DNA from: Methylobacterium sp. WL1
GTDB lineage: Bacteria > Pseudomonadota > Alphaproteobacteria > Rhizobiales > Beijerinckiaceae
Direction of reading: 5' to 3'
Length of the DNA stretch: 64,000 nt
NCBI RefSeq assembly: GCF_008000895.1
Contig: NZ_CP042823.1
Location: 4,257,001-4,321,000 of the forward strand
Shown one piece after another: positions 53,752 to 63,369 of this stretch (the first letter of the stretch is position 1; every line of letters starts with the position of its first letter). The position numbers were made by a program, and so were the translations under genes. The notes under the pieces are model-generated. The model searched no databases and was not told the DNA's origin. It saw only the letters and a program-made list of their open reading frames with translations.

Positions 53752-55167
53752 TCAGGCCGCGAGCCGGTGGCGGATCGCCCCGGCGAACCCGAGCACGTCG
53801 TAGCGCCACGCGGTCGCCCCGGCCACGGTGAGGAGCAGGACCAGCCGCAGGGCCTGGCCGGGCGGCATCAGGCCACCCGGGATCAGGCCGATCCCGGCCA
53901 TCACCGCGCCGCAGACCAGGGCCGCGCCGGCGATCCCCGTCATGTCGGCGAGCGGCAGCGGCATCGTGGTGCCGGCCCGATAGGCGCCGAGCACCAGCAC
54001 CAGGCAGGCCGCAGCCTGCCCGCCCGCGAAGGCCAAAGCCGCCCCGGCGGCGCCGAGCGTCGGGATCAGCAGCAGGGAGAGTGCCGCCACCGCCGCCAGG
54101 GTGGCGAAGGCCGCCCCCGCCTCGAGCCGGCTGGTGCGGGTGAAGTAGATCACCTGCCCGAAATAATAGGCGCGGAACATCATCAGGATGCTGGCCAGGA
54201 TCAGCACCGGGGCGAGCGCGCGGGCCTCCGCCCGGTAGGCCGGCCCGAGCAGCACCGCGACGACGAGGTCGTCGAAGCAGAGGAAGAACACCGCCCCGAA
54301 GGCGGCGATCAGGGTCATCGCCCGGGCGGCGTCGCTCAGCACCCCGGAGGCCGCCGCGATGCCGCCGACCCGCGCCTCGCGCTTGGCGATGGAGATCAGC
54401 GACAGGGCGATCGCCTCGCCGAACACGATGAAGCTCTGCTTCAGGAAGTCGGCCAGCGCCCCGTAGGCGCCCAGCCCCGCGGGCCCCACGGTCTTGGCGA
54501 TGATCAGCCGGTCGAGGCTCTGGGCCAGGGCCGCCGTCCCGAAGGACAGCACCAGCGGCCAGCCATAGGCGAACAGCCGCAGAGCCTCGGCGCGGCTGCC
54601 GCGGCCGGGCATCATCGGGGCGATGGTGATCGCGGCCGGCAGCGCCGCCAGGGCGTTGGCGGCGGCCACGGCAAAAGCGAGGTGCAGCGGATCGGTCGAC
54701 AGGTGCAGCGCCAGGCTGCCCAGTGCGAGCATCAGCACGGCCCGGCTCATCACCGAGGCCGCCACCGCACCGGCCTTCAGGCGCGTGCGGGCGATCTCGG
54801 TGGAGCCCTCGAACAGGGTGGTGCCGAAGGCGAGCGCCAGGATCGCGGCCGCCATATCGGCCGGGACCAGCCCGAGCCCGGCCGCGAGCGCGCTGCCGAG
54901 CCCGGCGAGCAGCAGCGTGCCGCCCAGGATCCGCACCACGGTGCCGACCTGCGCCGGCTCACGGGCCTCGTCGTAGAGGGCGAAGAACGCGAATTTCGGC
55001 CACTGGCAGGTCGCCCCGTAGAGCACCAGCGCCCAGGACAGGACGTACAGGTAGATCCCGTAGCTCTCCACCGGCGCGAGGCGCGTGAACACGGCCACGG
55101 AGGCCATGTTCAGGGCGGCGGCGAAGCCGCGCGAGCCGACATAGATCAGGCTGTGCCGGGCAATCAT
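53752..55167 (-). CDS. Oligosaccharide flippase family protein
   Basis: A 471-residue membrane protein with about 12-14 helices in the MOP/Wzx fold: it begins SLIYVGSRGFAAALNMASVA, has APVESYGIYLYVLSW and GPAGLGAYGALADFLKQSFI typical of polysaccharide transporters. It probably flips lipid-linked repeat units for the polysaccharide made by this cluster. It precedes the CelD-like acyltransferase gene by 10 bp and is separated from gpmI by about 100 bp. Confidence 0.87.
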   Translation of the reverse strand: MIARHSLIYVGSRGFAAALNMASVAVFTRLAPVESYGIYLYVLSWALVLYGATCQWPKFAFFALYDEAREPAQVGTVVRILGGTLLLAGLGSALAAGLGLVPADMAAAILALAFGTTLFEGSTEIARTRLKAGAVAASVMSRAVLMLALGSLALHLSTDPLHLAFAVAAANALAALPAAITIAPMMPGRGSRAEALRLFAYGWPLVLSFGTAALAQSLDRLIIAKTVGPAGLGAYGALADFLKQSFIVFGEAIALSLISIAKREARVGGIAAASGVLSDAARAMTLIAAFGAVFFLCFDDLVVAVLLGPAYRAEARALAPVLILASILMMFRAYYFGQVIYFTRTSRLEAGAAFATLAAVAALSLLLIPTLGAAGAALAFAGGQAAACLVLVLGAYRAGTTMPLPLADMTGIAGAALVCGAVMAGIGLIPGGLMPPGQALRLVLLLTVAGATAWRYDVLGFAGAIRHRLAA

Positions 55168-55271
55168 GTCCTACGCATCATGCGCCATCCGGGTCGCCGC
55201 TTCGGCGATATCCCTTATGCGGGCGCAAGCGTTAGGGCATCGTTCCGGCGGGTGCCGTGTGGTCGGCCCGC

Positions 55272-56798
55272 TCAGCGGCGGATCAGCGACCGCCCGGTCA
55301 TCTCGGCGGGCTGTTCGAGGCCCATCAGGTCGAGGAGGGTCGGCGCGACGTCGGCCAGGCGGCCGTCGGCGAGCGTCACGCCATCGACGCCGACCAGCAT
55401 CGCCGGCACCGGGTTGAGGGTGTGGGCGGTGTGCGGCTCGCCGGTCTCCGGATCGCGCATCATCTCGCAATTGCCGTGGTCGGCGGTGACGAGCAGCGCG
55501 CCCCCGCTGGACCTGATCGCGTCGACCACCCGGCCGAGGCAGGCATCCACCGTCTCCACCGCCTTCACGGCGGCGGCGAGGCTGCCGGTATGGCCGACCA
55601 TGTCGGGATTGGCGAAGTTCAGCAGGATCATGTCGTAGCGGCCGGAGCCGATCGCCTCCACGGCGCGGTCGGTCAATTCCGCGGCCGACATCTCCGGCTG
55701 CAGGTCGTAGGTCGCCACCTTCGGGGACGGCACCAGGATCGCGTCCTGGCCCTCGAACGGCGCCTCGCGGCCGCCGTTCATGAAATAGGTGACGTGCGGA
55801 TACTTTTCGGTCTCGGCCATGCGCAGCTGGGTGCGCCCGGCCCGGGCTACGGTCTCGCCGAGGCCGTTCGGCAGGTCGAGGGGGCCGAACAGCGTGTCGG
55901 CGAAGGCGTCGATCTCGACGCTGTACTGGACGATGCCGAGGGCTGCGGCGAACCGGACCGTCCGGGTCCGCGCGAAGCCCGCGAAGGCCGGATCGAGCAG
56001 GGCCTCGAGGATCTGCCGGGTCCGGTCGGCGCGGAAATTGAAGCTCAGCACGCCGTCGCCGTCCTGCATGCCGGCATAGTCGCCGATGATGGCCGGCCGC
56101 AGGAACTCGTCCGACAGGTCGAGCACATAGGAGGCGGCGATCGCCTCCAGGGCGCTCGCGAACCGGGCGCCGCGCGCCGCGGTCATCGCGTCGTAGGCGA
56201 TCGAGACCCGCTCCCAGCGCCGGTCGCGGTCCATCGCGTAGTAGCGGCCGCACAAGGTGGCGATGCGGGCGCCGTCGGGGAGCGCGGCCTCGACGGCCTC
56301 CAGGCAGCCGGCCGCGGAGCGCGGCGGCATATCGCGCCCGTCCGTGAAGGCGTGGAGGCGGACCGGCACGCCGGCCTCGACCAGCACCCGCGCCAGCGCC
56401 ACCGCGTGGTCCTGGTGCGCGTGGACGCCCCCGGGCGACAGCAGGCCGACGAGGTGGCAGGTCCCGCCGCTCGCCCGCAGCGCGTCGATGAACCGGGTCA
56501 GGGCCGGGTTGCTGGCGAGCGAGCCGTCCGCGACGGCGGTATCGATGCGTGGCAGGTCCTGCATGACCACCCGGCCCGCGCCGATGTTCAGGTGCCCGAC
56601 CTCGGAATTGCCCATCTGTCCCTCGGGCAGGCCGACATCGGCCCCGAAGGTCTGCAGCCGCGCCCGGGGACCCTCGCGCATCAGGCCGTCGAAGACGGGC
56701 GTGCGGGCCTGGTGGACGGCATTGTCGGCGACCGCGTCCCGGAGTCCCCAGCCGTCGAGGATCACGAGCATCACGGGGCGCGGGGTCCTGTCGGGCAC
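55272..56798 (-). CDS. gpmI: 2,3-bisphosphoglycerate-independent phosphoglycerate mutase
   Basis: A 508-residue Mn-dependent mutase interconverting 3- and 2-phosphoglycerate, used in glycolysis and in the serine cycle. Landmarks are VMLVILDGWG (metal Asp), GQMGNSEVGHLNIGAGRVV (nucleophilic Ser), FTDGRDMPP, FNFRADRTRQ, LNFANPDMVGHTG and TADHGN. GTG 56798 is chosen with GGAG ten bases upstream; a GTG two codons earlier or an ATG at 56828 are alternatives. It lies inside a polysaccharide gene cluster, with an otherwise unrelated function. Confidence 0.95.
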   Translation of the reverse strand: MPDRTPRPVMLVILDGWGLRDAVADNAVHQARTPVFDGLMREGPRARLQTFGADVGLPEGQMGNSEVGHLNIGAGRVVMQDLPRIDTAVADGSLASNPALTRFIDALRASGGTCHLVGLLSPGGVHAHQDHAVALARVLVEAGVPVRLHAFTDGRDMPPRSAAGCLEAVEAALPDGARIATLCGRYYAMDRDRRWERVSIAYDAMTAARGARFASALEAIAASYVLDLSDEFLRPAIIGDYAGMQDGDGVLSFNFRADRTRQILEALLDPAFAGFARTRTVRFAAALGIVQYSVEIDAFADTLFGPLDLPNGLGETVARAGRTQLRMAETEKYPHVTYFMNGGREAPFEGQDAILVPSPKVATYDLQPEMSAAELTDRAVEAIGSGRYDMILLNFANPDMVGHTGSLAAAVKAVETVDACLGRVVDAIRSSGGALLVTADHGNCEMMRDPETGEPHTAHTLNPVPAMLVGVDGVTLADGRLADVAPTLLDLMGLEQPAEMTGRSLIRR

Positions 56799-56987
56799 GG
56801 TCACAACACTCCAAGGCCTGCACGGCACGGCGCGGGTACTCCGGACCCTCGAGGTCCGGAGAGATGCGCGTGTCGATAATCGGCTTGGCCGCGCGAGACT
56901 ACAGCCCAGGGTAGGAATTGGCGACGGAAGGGGAACGGCGACCGGTATCTGACACGGGATTCGCGGGGCCCGTTCGCAGAATCCCGG

Positions 56988-58067
56988 TCAGTTGACGCTC
57001 GCCGGATCCGATCCGGGTGCGACGCCGAGCAGGGGCGGCTTCCGGCGCAAGGCGGTCCGCAACAGGGTCCGGCGATAACCACGATGCGACAGGAAGCCGG
57101 CGGCCCAGGCCAGGTGCATCGCGATCGCCGCCGGGCCGCTCATGACCAGGCCCGGCTCCCGCGCCTTCAGGGCCAGCGCGAGGCCGCTGAGGCCGCAGCC
57201 CCCCGCATAGACCGCCAGCAGGATCAGCAGCATCGGGGCAACCGTGACGAGGGCCAGGGCGGCAACGCCGTAGAGCAGGACCAGGGGCGGCAGCATCTGG
57301 CGCATCCGCGGCAGGCTGGCGTGCTTCTCCAGGGTTCGGGCGCAGCCACGGCCGTACAGGAAATATTGCCGGGTCAGGCTGAACAGGGTCGCGCGGGGGT
57401 AGTAGGTCACGACGAGGTCGGCCGCGAGATAGATCTTGCCGCCGGCCGCGCAGAGCCGGCGGTCGAGTTCGGCGTCCTCGTTGTGCGAGAAACTCTCGTC
57501 GTATCCGCCGACCCGCAGGAACTCGCGCCGGTCGAAGATGGCGTGGTGGCCGTGGGCGACGTAGCCCGAGATCCCGCCCAGGCGGTGCGCCGAGCCGCCG
57601 TTGCCGAGCCGGCTGTTCTGGGCGGCCGCGATGGCACGCTGCAGCGGCGTCACCCCGATGGTCCGCAGGGGCACGACCACCGAGACGGCGTCCCACTGGC
57701 GAATCGTCCGCATCAGGTCCTGCACCCAGTTCTCGGGATAGGCCGCGTGGCAATCGGCGCGCACGAGATAGGTCGAGCCCGGATGTGCGAGGCGAGCCGC
57801 TAGGTTGAGCGCCGAGGCCTGGATGCGGCGGGCATTGTGGATCAGCTGGATTCGCGGATCCTTGTCGCTGAGCGCCTGGACGATGGCGCAGGTCGCGTCG
57901 CTGCTGCCGCCGTCCATCACCAGCAATTCACACGCGAGCGCCCCTGGGGCCGGCATCACCGAGCGGATCGCCTCGGCGATGTGCTGGGCCTCGTTCAGGG
58001 CCGGCATGGCGATCGTCACCAACGGGATGCCCGCGCCGTCCGGGCCGTCGACAGAAGCGTCCTTCAT
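56988..58067 (-). CDS. Family 2 glycosyltransferase (ExoA-like)
   Basis: A 359-residue GT2 enzyme similar to succinoglycan ExoA. The nucleotide-sugar domain (about 15-245) has VTIAMPALNEAQHIAEAI, LVMDGGSSDATC, YLVRADCHAAYP (the D-x-D-like site), GGYDESFSHNEDAELDRRL and RQYFLYGRG. Two or three C-terminal hydrophobic segments (about 260-330) anchor it in the membrane. It adds a sugar to a lipid-linked intermediate; donor and acceptor are unknown. It diverges from the ABC exporter genes. Confidence 0.9.
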   Translation of the reverse strand: MKDASVDGPDGAGIPLVTIAMPALNEAQHIAEAIRSVMPAPGALACELLVMDGGSSDATCAIVQALSDKDPRIQLIHNARRIQASALNLAARLAHPGSTYLVRADCHAAYPENWVQDLMRTIRQWDAVSVVVPLRTIGVTPLQRAIAAAQNSRLGNGGSAHRLGGISGYVAHGHHAIFDRREFLRVGGYDESFSHNEDAELDRRLCAAGGKIYLAADLVVTYYPRATLFSLTRQYFLYGRGCARTLEKHASLPRMRQMLPPLVLLYGVAALALVTVAPMLLILLAVYAGGCGLSGLALALKAREPGLVMSGPAAIAMHLAWAAGFLSHRGYRRTLLRTALRRKPPLLGVAPGSDPASVN

Positions 58068-58422
58068 GGCGGTTCTCCTGAGACCCGAGCCCGATCTTGC
58101 GCCGGCCCCGCGGTGGCCCCGTTCCGGAGGAAGCCCAGCGCCTCGGTGAGGACGGCTCGTTCGCCCGGCACGCGTGTCCGGGCCGGCCGAGCCGGCATCG
58201 ACAGAGACGACGTCCCGCGCCCGGGGTCTCTTCTGTCCTCATAAGCAATCAATACGGTGGTCAACGACAACCACCTCTTCAGTCGGGAGGCTCGGTACGA
58301 CGAAAGATGTAATTCGTGCCGGATGACCGCGGTGATAGCCCGGCTCAGTGGGATCGCCGATCCGGCAGCTGATGCCGCGAACGGATCCAGCAAGCACCGA
58401 TCGTCGTGCGGGATCGCTTCGA
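58068..58422. other. Divergent promoter region of the polysaccharide cluster
   Basis: A 355-bp gene-free region between an ExoA-like gene and the ABC permease. The middle (58240-58320) is less GC-rich, and a small inverted repeat (GGTGGT...ACCACC, 58256-58275) is visible. Other open frames there have no domain. Probable promoters for both directions. Confidence 0.45.
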
Positions 58423-59319
58423 ATGATGGACTCTTTGGACGCGCTTGCGCTCGATGCGCCGAAACATGGCCTTGGCGGGCCCAGATCGGAACCGACCGCG
58501 ATGCCGGTCACCGAAATCCTTCCCGACAATCAACTCGTCGCCTTCGATGCCGCGGGGGTCTGGCAGTATCGCGGGTTGCTGTGGGTCCTGATCCTGCGCG
58601 ACCTGAAGGTGCTCTATCGCCAGACCGCCCTGGGCGCCTGCTGGGCGATCGCGCAGCCGCTTTTCACGGTGGCGATCTTCACCGTCATCTTCGGCCATTT
58701 CGCCAAGATCCCCACCGACGGGGCGCCCTATGCGCTGTTCGCCGGCAGCGCGATCATCCTGTGGACCTACTTCGCCGAGTCGGTACGCCGGAGCGCCACC
58801 GGCCTCGTCACCGAGGCGGAGCTCATCCGCAAGATCTACTTCCCGCGCCTGGTGATCCCGCTCGCCACCGTGGTGTCGCCGATGGTGGACTTCGCCATCG
58901 CCCTCGCGGTGATGCTGGTGCTGATGCTCTGCTACGGGGTGATGCCGAGCTGGCACATCGTCCTCGCGGTGCCGACGCTCGCGGTCACCGCGATGCTGGC
59001 GCTCGGGGTGAGCCTGTGGCTCGGGCCGGTCAACGTCCGCTTCCGGGACGTCAAGCACACGCTGCCGTTCCTCATCCAGATCTGGATGTACGCCTCGCCG
59101 ATCGTCTACGCGGCGAGCATCGTCCCCGACTCGGTGCGCTGGCTCTACGCGCTCAACCCGATGGTCGGGCTGATCGAGGCGTTCCGGTTCGCGATCCTCG
59201 GCGGTACCACGCCCGACCTGTTCGCCCTCGCGGTCTCGGTCACGGTGTCGTCGCTGCTGCTGTTCACCGGACTGATCTTCTTCCAGCGCATGGAGCGCTC
59301 TTTCGCGGATATAATCTGA
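58423..59319 (+). CDS. ABC-2 type polysaccharide/polyol phosphate export permease (Wzm-like)
   Basis: A 298-residue permease with six hydrophobic segments. Wzm/KpsM-type features are LILRDLKVLYRQTALGACWA before TM1 and, later, WLGPVNVRFRDVKHTLPFLI and YASPIVYAASIVPD. Together with the next gene it forms an exporter for undecaprenyl-linked O-antigen, capsule or teichoic-type chains. Two adjacent ATGs (58423, 58426) exist; the longer open frame has no good ribosome binding site. Its stop overlaps the ATG of the ATPase gene (TGATG). Confidence 0.93.
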   Translation: MMDSLDALALDAPKHGLGGPRSEPTAMPVTEILPDNQLVAFDAAGVWQYRGLLWVLILRDLKVLYRQTALGACWAIAQPLFTVAIFTVIFGHFAKIPTDGAPYALFAGSAIILWTYFAESVRRSATGLVTEAELIRKIYFPRLVIPLATVVSPMVDFAIALAVMLVLMLCYGVMPSWHIVLAVPTLAVTAMLALGVSLWLGPVNVRFRDVKHTLPFLIQIWMYASPIVYAASIVPDSVRWLYALNPMVGLIEAFRFAILGGTTPDLFALAVSVTVSSLLLFTGLIFFQRMERSFADII

Positions 59320-60551
59320 TGTCGATGGCGATCAGCGTACAGGATATCGGCAAGCAATACTGGCGTGCCCCGCGGGCCACGCACGACAACTCCCTGCGCG
59401 AGGCGCTCATCGACGGCGCGCGGGGCCTGCTGACGCGCCGGTCCGAGGCGCGCCCGACCAAGGAGGGGTTCTGGGCGCTGAAGGATGTCAGCTTCGGCAT
59501 CAAGCACGGCGAGAACGTCGGCATCATCGGGATGAACGGGGCGGGCAAGAGCACCCTGCTCAAGCTGATCTCGCGGATCGCCGCCCCGACCACCGGCAGC
59601 ATCCGGCTGGTCGGCCGGGTCGGCGCCCTGCTCGAAGTCGGCACGGGCTTCCACCGGGAGCTCACCGGCCGCGAGAACATCTTCCTCTACGGCTCGATCC
59701 TGGGCATGCACCGCCATGAGATCGCCGAGAAGTTCGACGCGATCGTCGAGTTCTCGGAGATCGGCGACTTCATCGACATGCCGGTGAAGCGCTATTCCAG
59801 CGGCATGTATGTCCGGCTGGCCTTCTCGGTGGCCGCCCATCTCGAGCCCGACATCCTGCTCCTCGACGAGGTCCTGGCGGTCGGCGACTACACCTTCCAG
59901 AAGAAGTGCATCGACTTCGCCCGCCGCCTCCAGAGCAAGGGCTCGACGATCCTGCTCGTCTCGCACAACATGTTCAGCGTGAAGACCATGTGCGAGCGGG
60001 TGATCTACATCAAGAACGGCCGCGTCGCCTTCGACGGCCCCACCGACGAGGGGCTGCACCACTACGAGCGCGACAGCTACCTGGCCGACGCACCCTGGTT
60101 CCGGCCCGAGGGCGGCCACCACCCGGTGGAGATCCAGGACGTCACGGTCGCCGACGAATCGGGCGCTCCGAAGACGCTGTTCCGGCACGGCGAGCGGATG
60201 CGGATCACGGCGCGCTACACCGCCTCGGAGCCGATCACCGACCCGCATGTGCTGTTCTCGATCACGCGATCGGACGAGCTGCTCTGCTGCAACTTCAGCA
60301 CGATGACGGATCGCGCCAAGCTGCAGACCCTGTCGGGCGACGGCACGATCGAGCTGCTGACGCCGCCGCTGACCCTCACCGCGGACACCTACAAGGTCTC
60401 CGTGGTGGTCCGGCAGCGGGGCTTCGAGCGCCTGCTCGCCGCGCGGATCGGCGCCCGCTTCCACGTGGAGCACCCGGTCTTCGCCCCCGACGTGTTCGGT
60501 GTCTTCCACACTCCCGGCACCTGGACGGCGGATCCCGCACCGCATCGCTGA
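59319..60551 (+). CDS. ABC transporter ATPase with Wzt C-terminal domain
   Basis: A 410-residue ATPase. Walker A is GMNGAGKSTLL, the Q-loop follows, the signature is YSSGMYVRLAF, Walker B is DILLLDEVLAVGD and the switch His is in SHNM. Residues about 265-400 form a Wzt_C-type beta-sandwich (EIQDVTVADESGAPKTLFRH, ELLTPPLTLTADTYKVSVVV), which binds the glycan end to be exported. It overlaps the permease gene by one base and precedes a glycosyltransferase by 15 bp. Confidence 0.94.
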   Translation: MSMAISVQDIGKQYWRAPRATHDNSLREALIDGARGLLTRRSEARPTKEGFWALKDVSFGIKHGENVGIIGMNGAGKSTLLKLISRIAAPTTGSIRLVGRVGALLEVGTGFHRELTGRENIFLYGSILGMHRHEIAEKFDAIVEFSEIGDFIDMPVKRYSSGMYVRLAFSVAAHLEPDILLLDEVLAVGDYTFQKKCIDFARRLQSKGSTILLVSHNMFSVKTMCERVIYIKNGRVAFDGPTDEGLHHYERDSYLADAPWFRPEGGHHPVEIQDVTVADESGAPKTLFRHGERMRITARYTASEPITDPHVLFSITRSDELLCCNFSTMTDRAKLQTLSGDGTIELLTPPLTLTADTYKVSVVVRQRGFERLLAARIGARFHVEHPVFAPDVFGVFHTPGTWTADPAPHR

Positions 60552-60566
60552 AGCCCGGAGGGCACG

Positions 60567-62234
60567 ATGGCCATTGTTGCGTCAGAGCTCCGCCATGACG
60601 GACGCCGAGACATCGACGACGAGACCGCCCGGCGCGCCGGGCGGATCCAGGCGAATTTCTCGGCCTTCGATGCCCGGGTGCGGGAGGCCGAGCGCCGGGC
60701 GGCTGCGGGCGACCTCGAAGGCGCCGCCGTCGAAGCCGCCATTGCGGCGACGATGGCGGCCCATCGCCATTGCGGCGTCTTCGCGAGCCCGCGCCTGGAG
60801 CGTCTGACCGCCGAGATCGGCCGGCGGCTCGAGCCGGAGGCCGGCCCTCGCACGGCCCCGGAGCCGGCCCCGTTCCGGCGCGTCCTCCACGTCTGCACGC
60901 AGCTCGCCCCGGTGGGCGGCCTCACCAAGATGCTGGCGTTGTGGATCGGCGCCGACGCCCACCGGACCAACGGCCTCGCCCTGACCCAGCATCGCGGCCC
61001 GGTCGATGGGCGGATCGCCGAGGCGGTCCGCGCCAGCGGCGGCGCGATCCACCACCTGAACCACCGCCAGGGCGGCAAGCTCGCCTGGGCGCGGGAGCTG
61101 CGCCGCGTCGCGCGGGATTACGACGTCGTCGTCCTCCACATCCATTGCGAGGACGTGGTCCCGCTGATCGCCTTCGCGGATCCGGGCAAGCACCCGCCGG
61201 TCCTGCTCCTGAACCACGCGGATCACCTGTTCTGGATCGGGACCCGGATCAGCCACGCGGTGATCAACCTGCGCGAGGCCGCCCGCCGGCTCGCGATCAC
61301 GCGGCGCGGCGTCGATCCGGCCCGGAGCTTCCTGCTCCCGACCCTGATCACGCTGCCCGAGCGCCAGCGCAGCCGTACGGCCGCCAAGCACGCCCTCGGG
61401 ATCCCGGACGACGAGGTCCTGCTGGTCTCCGTGGCGCGCGGCGCGAAGTACCGCAACGTCGGCGACGTCACCTACGCCGACCGGCACGTCGATCTGCTGG
61501 CTGCGCATCCGAAGGCTCGCCTGATCGTGGTCGGCGCGGGCGAGCGCGCGGACTGGGCCCGGGCGCAGGCCGCGACGGACGGGCGGATCGTGGCCTATGC
61601 CGAGCAGTCGGATCCGCGGGCCTTCTTCGAGGCGGCGGACATCTACGTCGATTCCTACCCGTTCGTCTCGTCGACCTCGATGCTCGAAGCCGCCGCCTAC
61701 GGGCTGCCGCTGGTGACGCGGTTCGAGGCGCCCGCGGCGGCCGAGATCGTCGCGATCAACCATCCCGGGCTCGACGCCACGGCCCGGGTCGCCCGCGACC
61801 AAGCGGAATACGAGGCTCACCTCACCGCGCTGATCACCGACGCGGAGGACCGCCGGACCACGGGGGCCGAGATCAGCGCCGCCATCGCGCGCCTCTACGC
61901 GCCGGCGAGCTGGGCCGCCGGGCTCGACGCGGTCTACGCGCAGGCCCAGGCGCTGCCCCGTCTCGCGCCGGGTGCCGGGCCGGTGACGGTCGAGGCGCCT
62001 CATCTGGGCGAACCGGACCTGCGCCATCAGGACATGTTCGGCTCGGACTTCCCGATCTCCGGCATGACCAAGAACTACATCGGCATGCTGCCGCTCCGGC
62101 AACGCGTCGCCTCCTGGGCGGCCCTGCGCCGCGCCGGCGACTTCTCCAGCCCCTGGGAGCGGGTGCGCCTGCTGCTGCCGGAATGGCTGGTGCGCAACGT
62201 GAAGGACCGGCCGGGGCTTCTGCGGGCCGGTTGA
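60567..62234 (+). CDS. GT4-like glycosyltransferase
   Basis: A 555-residue enzyme. The N-terminal 100 residues are helical and specific; a GT-B fold follows, with VLHVCTQLAPVGGLTKMLAL (glycine-rich acceptor loop) and a donor site of EQSDPRAFFEAADIYVDSYP followed by STSMLEAAAYGLPLVT (the E-x7-E-like motif of GT4). The C-terminal 70 residues are extra. It is the third gene of the exporter operon and may modify the chain before export. A strong terminator follows. Confidence 0.85.
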   Translation: MAIVASELRHDGRRDIDDETARRAGRIQANFSAFDARVREAERRAAAGDLEGAAVEAAIAATMAAHRHCGVFASPRLERLTAEIGRRLEPEAGPRTAPEPAPFRRVLHVCTQLAPVGGLTKMLALWIGADAHRTNGLALTQHRGPVDGRIAEAVRASGGAIHHLNHRQGGKLAWARELRRVARDYDVVVLHIHCEDVVPLIAFADPGKHPPVLLLNHADHLFWIGTRISHAVINLREAARRLAITRRGVDPARSFLLPTLITLPERQRSRTAAKHALGIPDDEVLLVSVARGAKYRNVGDVTYADRHVDLLAAHPKARLIVVGAGERADWARAQAATDGRIVAYAEQSDPRAFFEAADIYVDSYPFVSSTSMLEAAAYGLPLVTRFEAPAAAEIVAINHPGLDATARVARDQAEYEAHLTALITDAEDRRTTGAEISAAIARLYAPASWAAGLDAVYAQAQALPRLAPGAGPVTVEAPHLGEPDLRHQDMFGSDFPISGMTKNYIGMLPLRQRVASWAALRRAGDFSSPWERVRLLLPEWLVRNVKDRPGLLRAG

Positions 62235-62260
62235 GAAGGCGTATCCATCGGATCACGCAA

Positions 62261-62304
62261 AAACAGGCCCGGGAAACCCTGCGGTTTCCCGGGCCTGTTT
62301 TCTT
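62261..62304 (+). terminator. Rho-independent terminator of the exporter operon
   Basis: An 18-bp perfect stem (62261-62278 with 62283-62300), loop CTGC, followed by TCTTC and preceded by A residues, so it also reads as a terminator on the other strand. It is 26 bp after the glycosyltransferase stop and lies in front of the end of the convergent GT2 gene. Confidence 0.9.
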
Positions 62305-62402
62305 CTCCGTTCCAATGCCCTCGTCAGGTCAGGAACCCGCAGCGGCGCCCGGAATCACGGGTTGGATGCCTGGACGTCCCTGCGACGGGCAAGCCCGATC
62401 CG

Positions 62403-63369
62403 TCAGCGCGTCCCCGGCCCGGCCGCCGCGAGGGGGCGGCTTGCCTGGGCGACGGCCACCAGGGCCGCGCGCAGATGGGTCGGCCGGATCGCGTCCTTGA
62501 CCGCCCGGTGCGGCATCAGCCGGAAGGCGGAGAGCAGCGCGCCGGCGGCGGCGCGCCGGTCGCCCCGGGCCGCATGGGCCTGGGCGCCGTCCAGGAAGGC
62601 GTCGTAATACCCCTGCACGGTCGCGAAATAGAGGCGCAGGGCCTGAAGGCGCGAAACGCCGAGGGCCGGCGCGTGCCGCCGGAAGACCAGCCGCGTGAAG
62701 CGGATCCGGCGGGCGATCAGGCTGTCGAAGGTCCCGGCCGGCCGTTGCCGGAAGTGGACACCGGGCACGGCCACGAAGGCGGCCCCGTGCCGGCGCACCG
62801 CCCGGATCTGCCAATCCCAATCCTGGTCGCCGAGCAGCGCCTCGTCGAACAGGCCGACGCTGTCGACCAGGCTCCGGCGCACCACGGTCGCGCCGACCTG
62901 CGGGAAGTAGCCGCTCAACATCCGGCGCAGCAGCGCGGCCCCGTCGGCCGGGAGCTCCGCCGGCCAGGGACCGTAGACCGGCTCCAGTTCCGGGGAGGTG
63001 GTGATCACCTGCCCGAAGACGATGCCGAGACCGGGCTCCGCTTCGAGCCGTCGGAGATGGGGGCGGATGTGGCCCGGCAGCCAGACATCGTCGTCGTCGA
63101 GGAACGCCACGAAGGGCGCGCTCGCCCGCAGCAGCGCCGCGTTGCGGGCGGCCCCGCTCCGCACGCGCGACCGGCACGTGGAGGGCGCCGAACGCGGCGG
63201 CGACCTCGGCGGCCGGACCCGCCTGACCGTTGTCGCCCACGATGATCTCGAAGGCGAGATCGGGCGCCTCCAGGGCGCGGATGCTCGCCAGGGCCTCGCG
63301 CAGCAGGGCGGGCCGGTTGCAGGTGGGGACCACCACGGAAACCGTGGCGCGGGGCGCGGGCTGCATCAT
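62403..63369 (-). pseudogene. Family 2 glycosyltransferase, one frameshift
   Basis: The first 75 residues (VSVVVPTCNRPALLREAL, FEIIVGDNGQAG) are read from ATG 63369 or 63375. Near 63165-63178 the frame must shift, since the continuing segment (SGAARNAALLRASAPFVAFL, then DDDDVWLPGHI, with DDD as metal site, LLGDQDWDWQIRA) is in another frame to TGA 62403. One missing base, likely in GCGCG, accounts for it. The ATG at 63369 overlaps the stop of the deacetylase gene (ATGA), so the two are coupled. The rest of the domain is intact. Confidence 0.8.
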
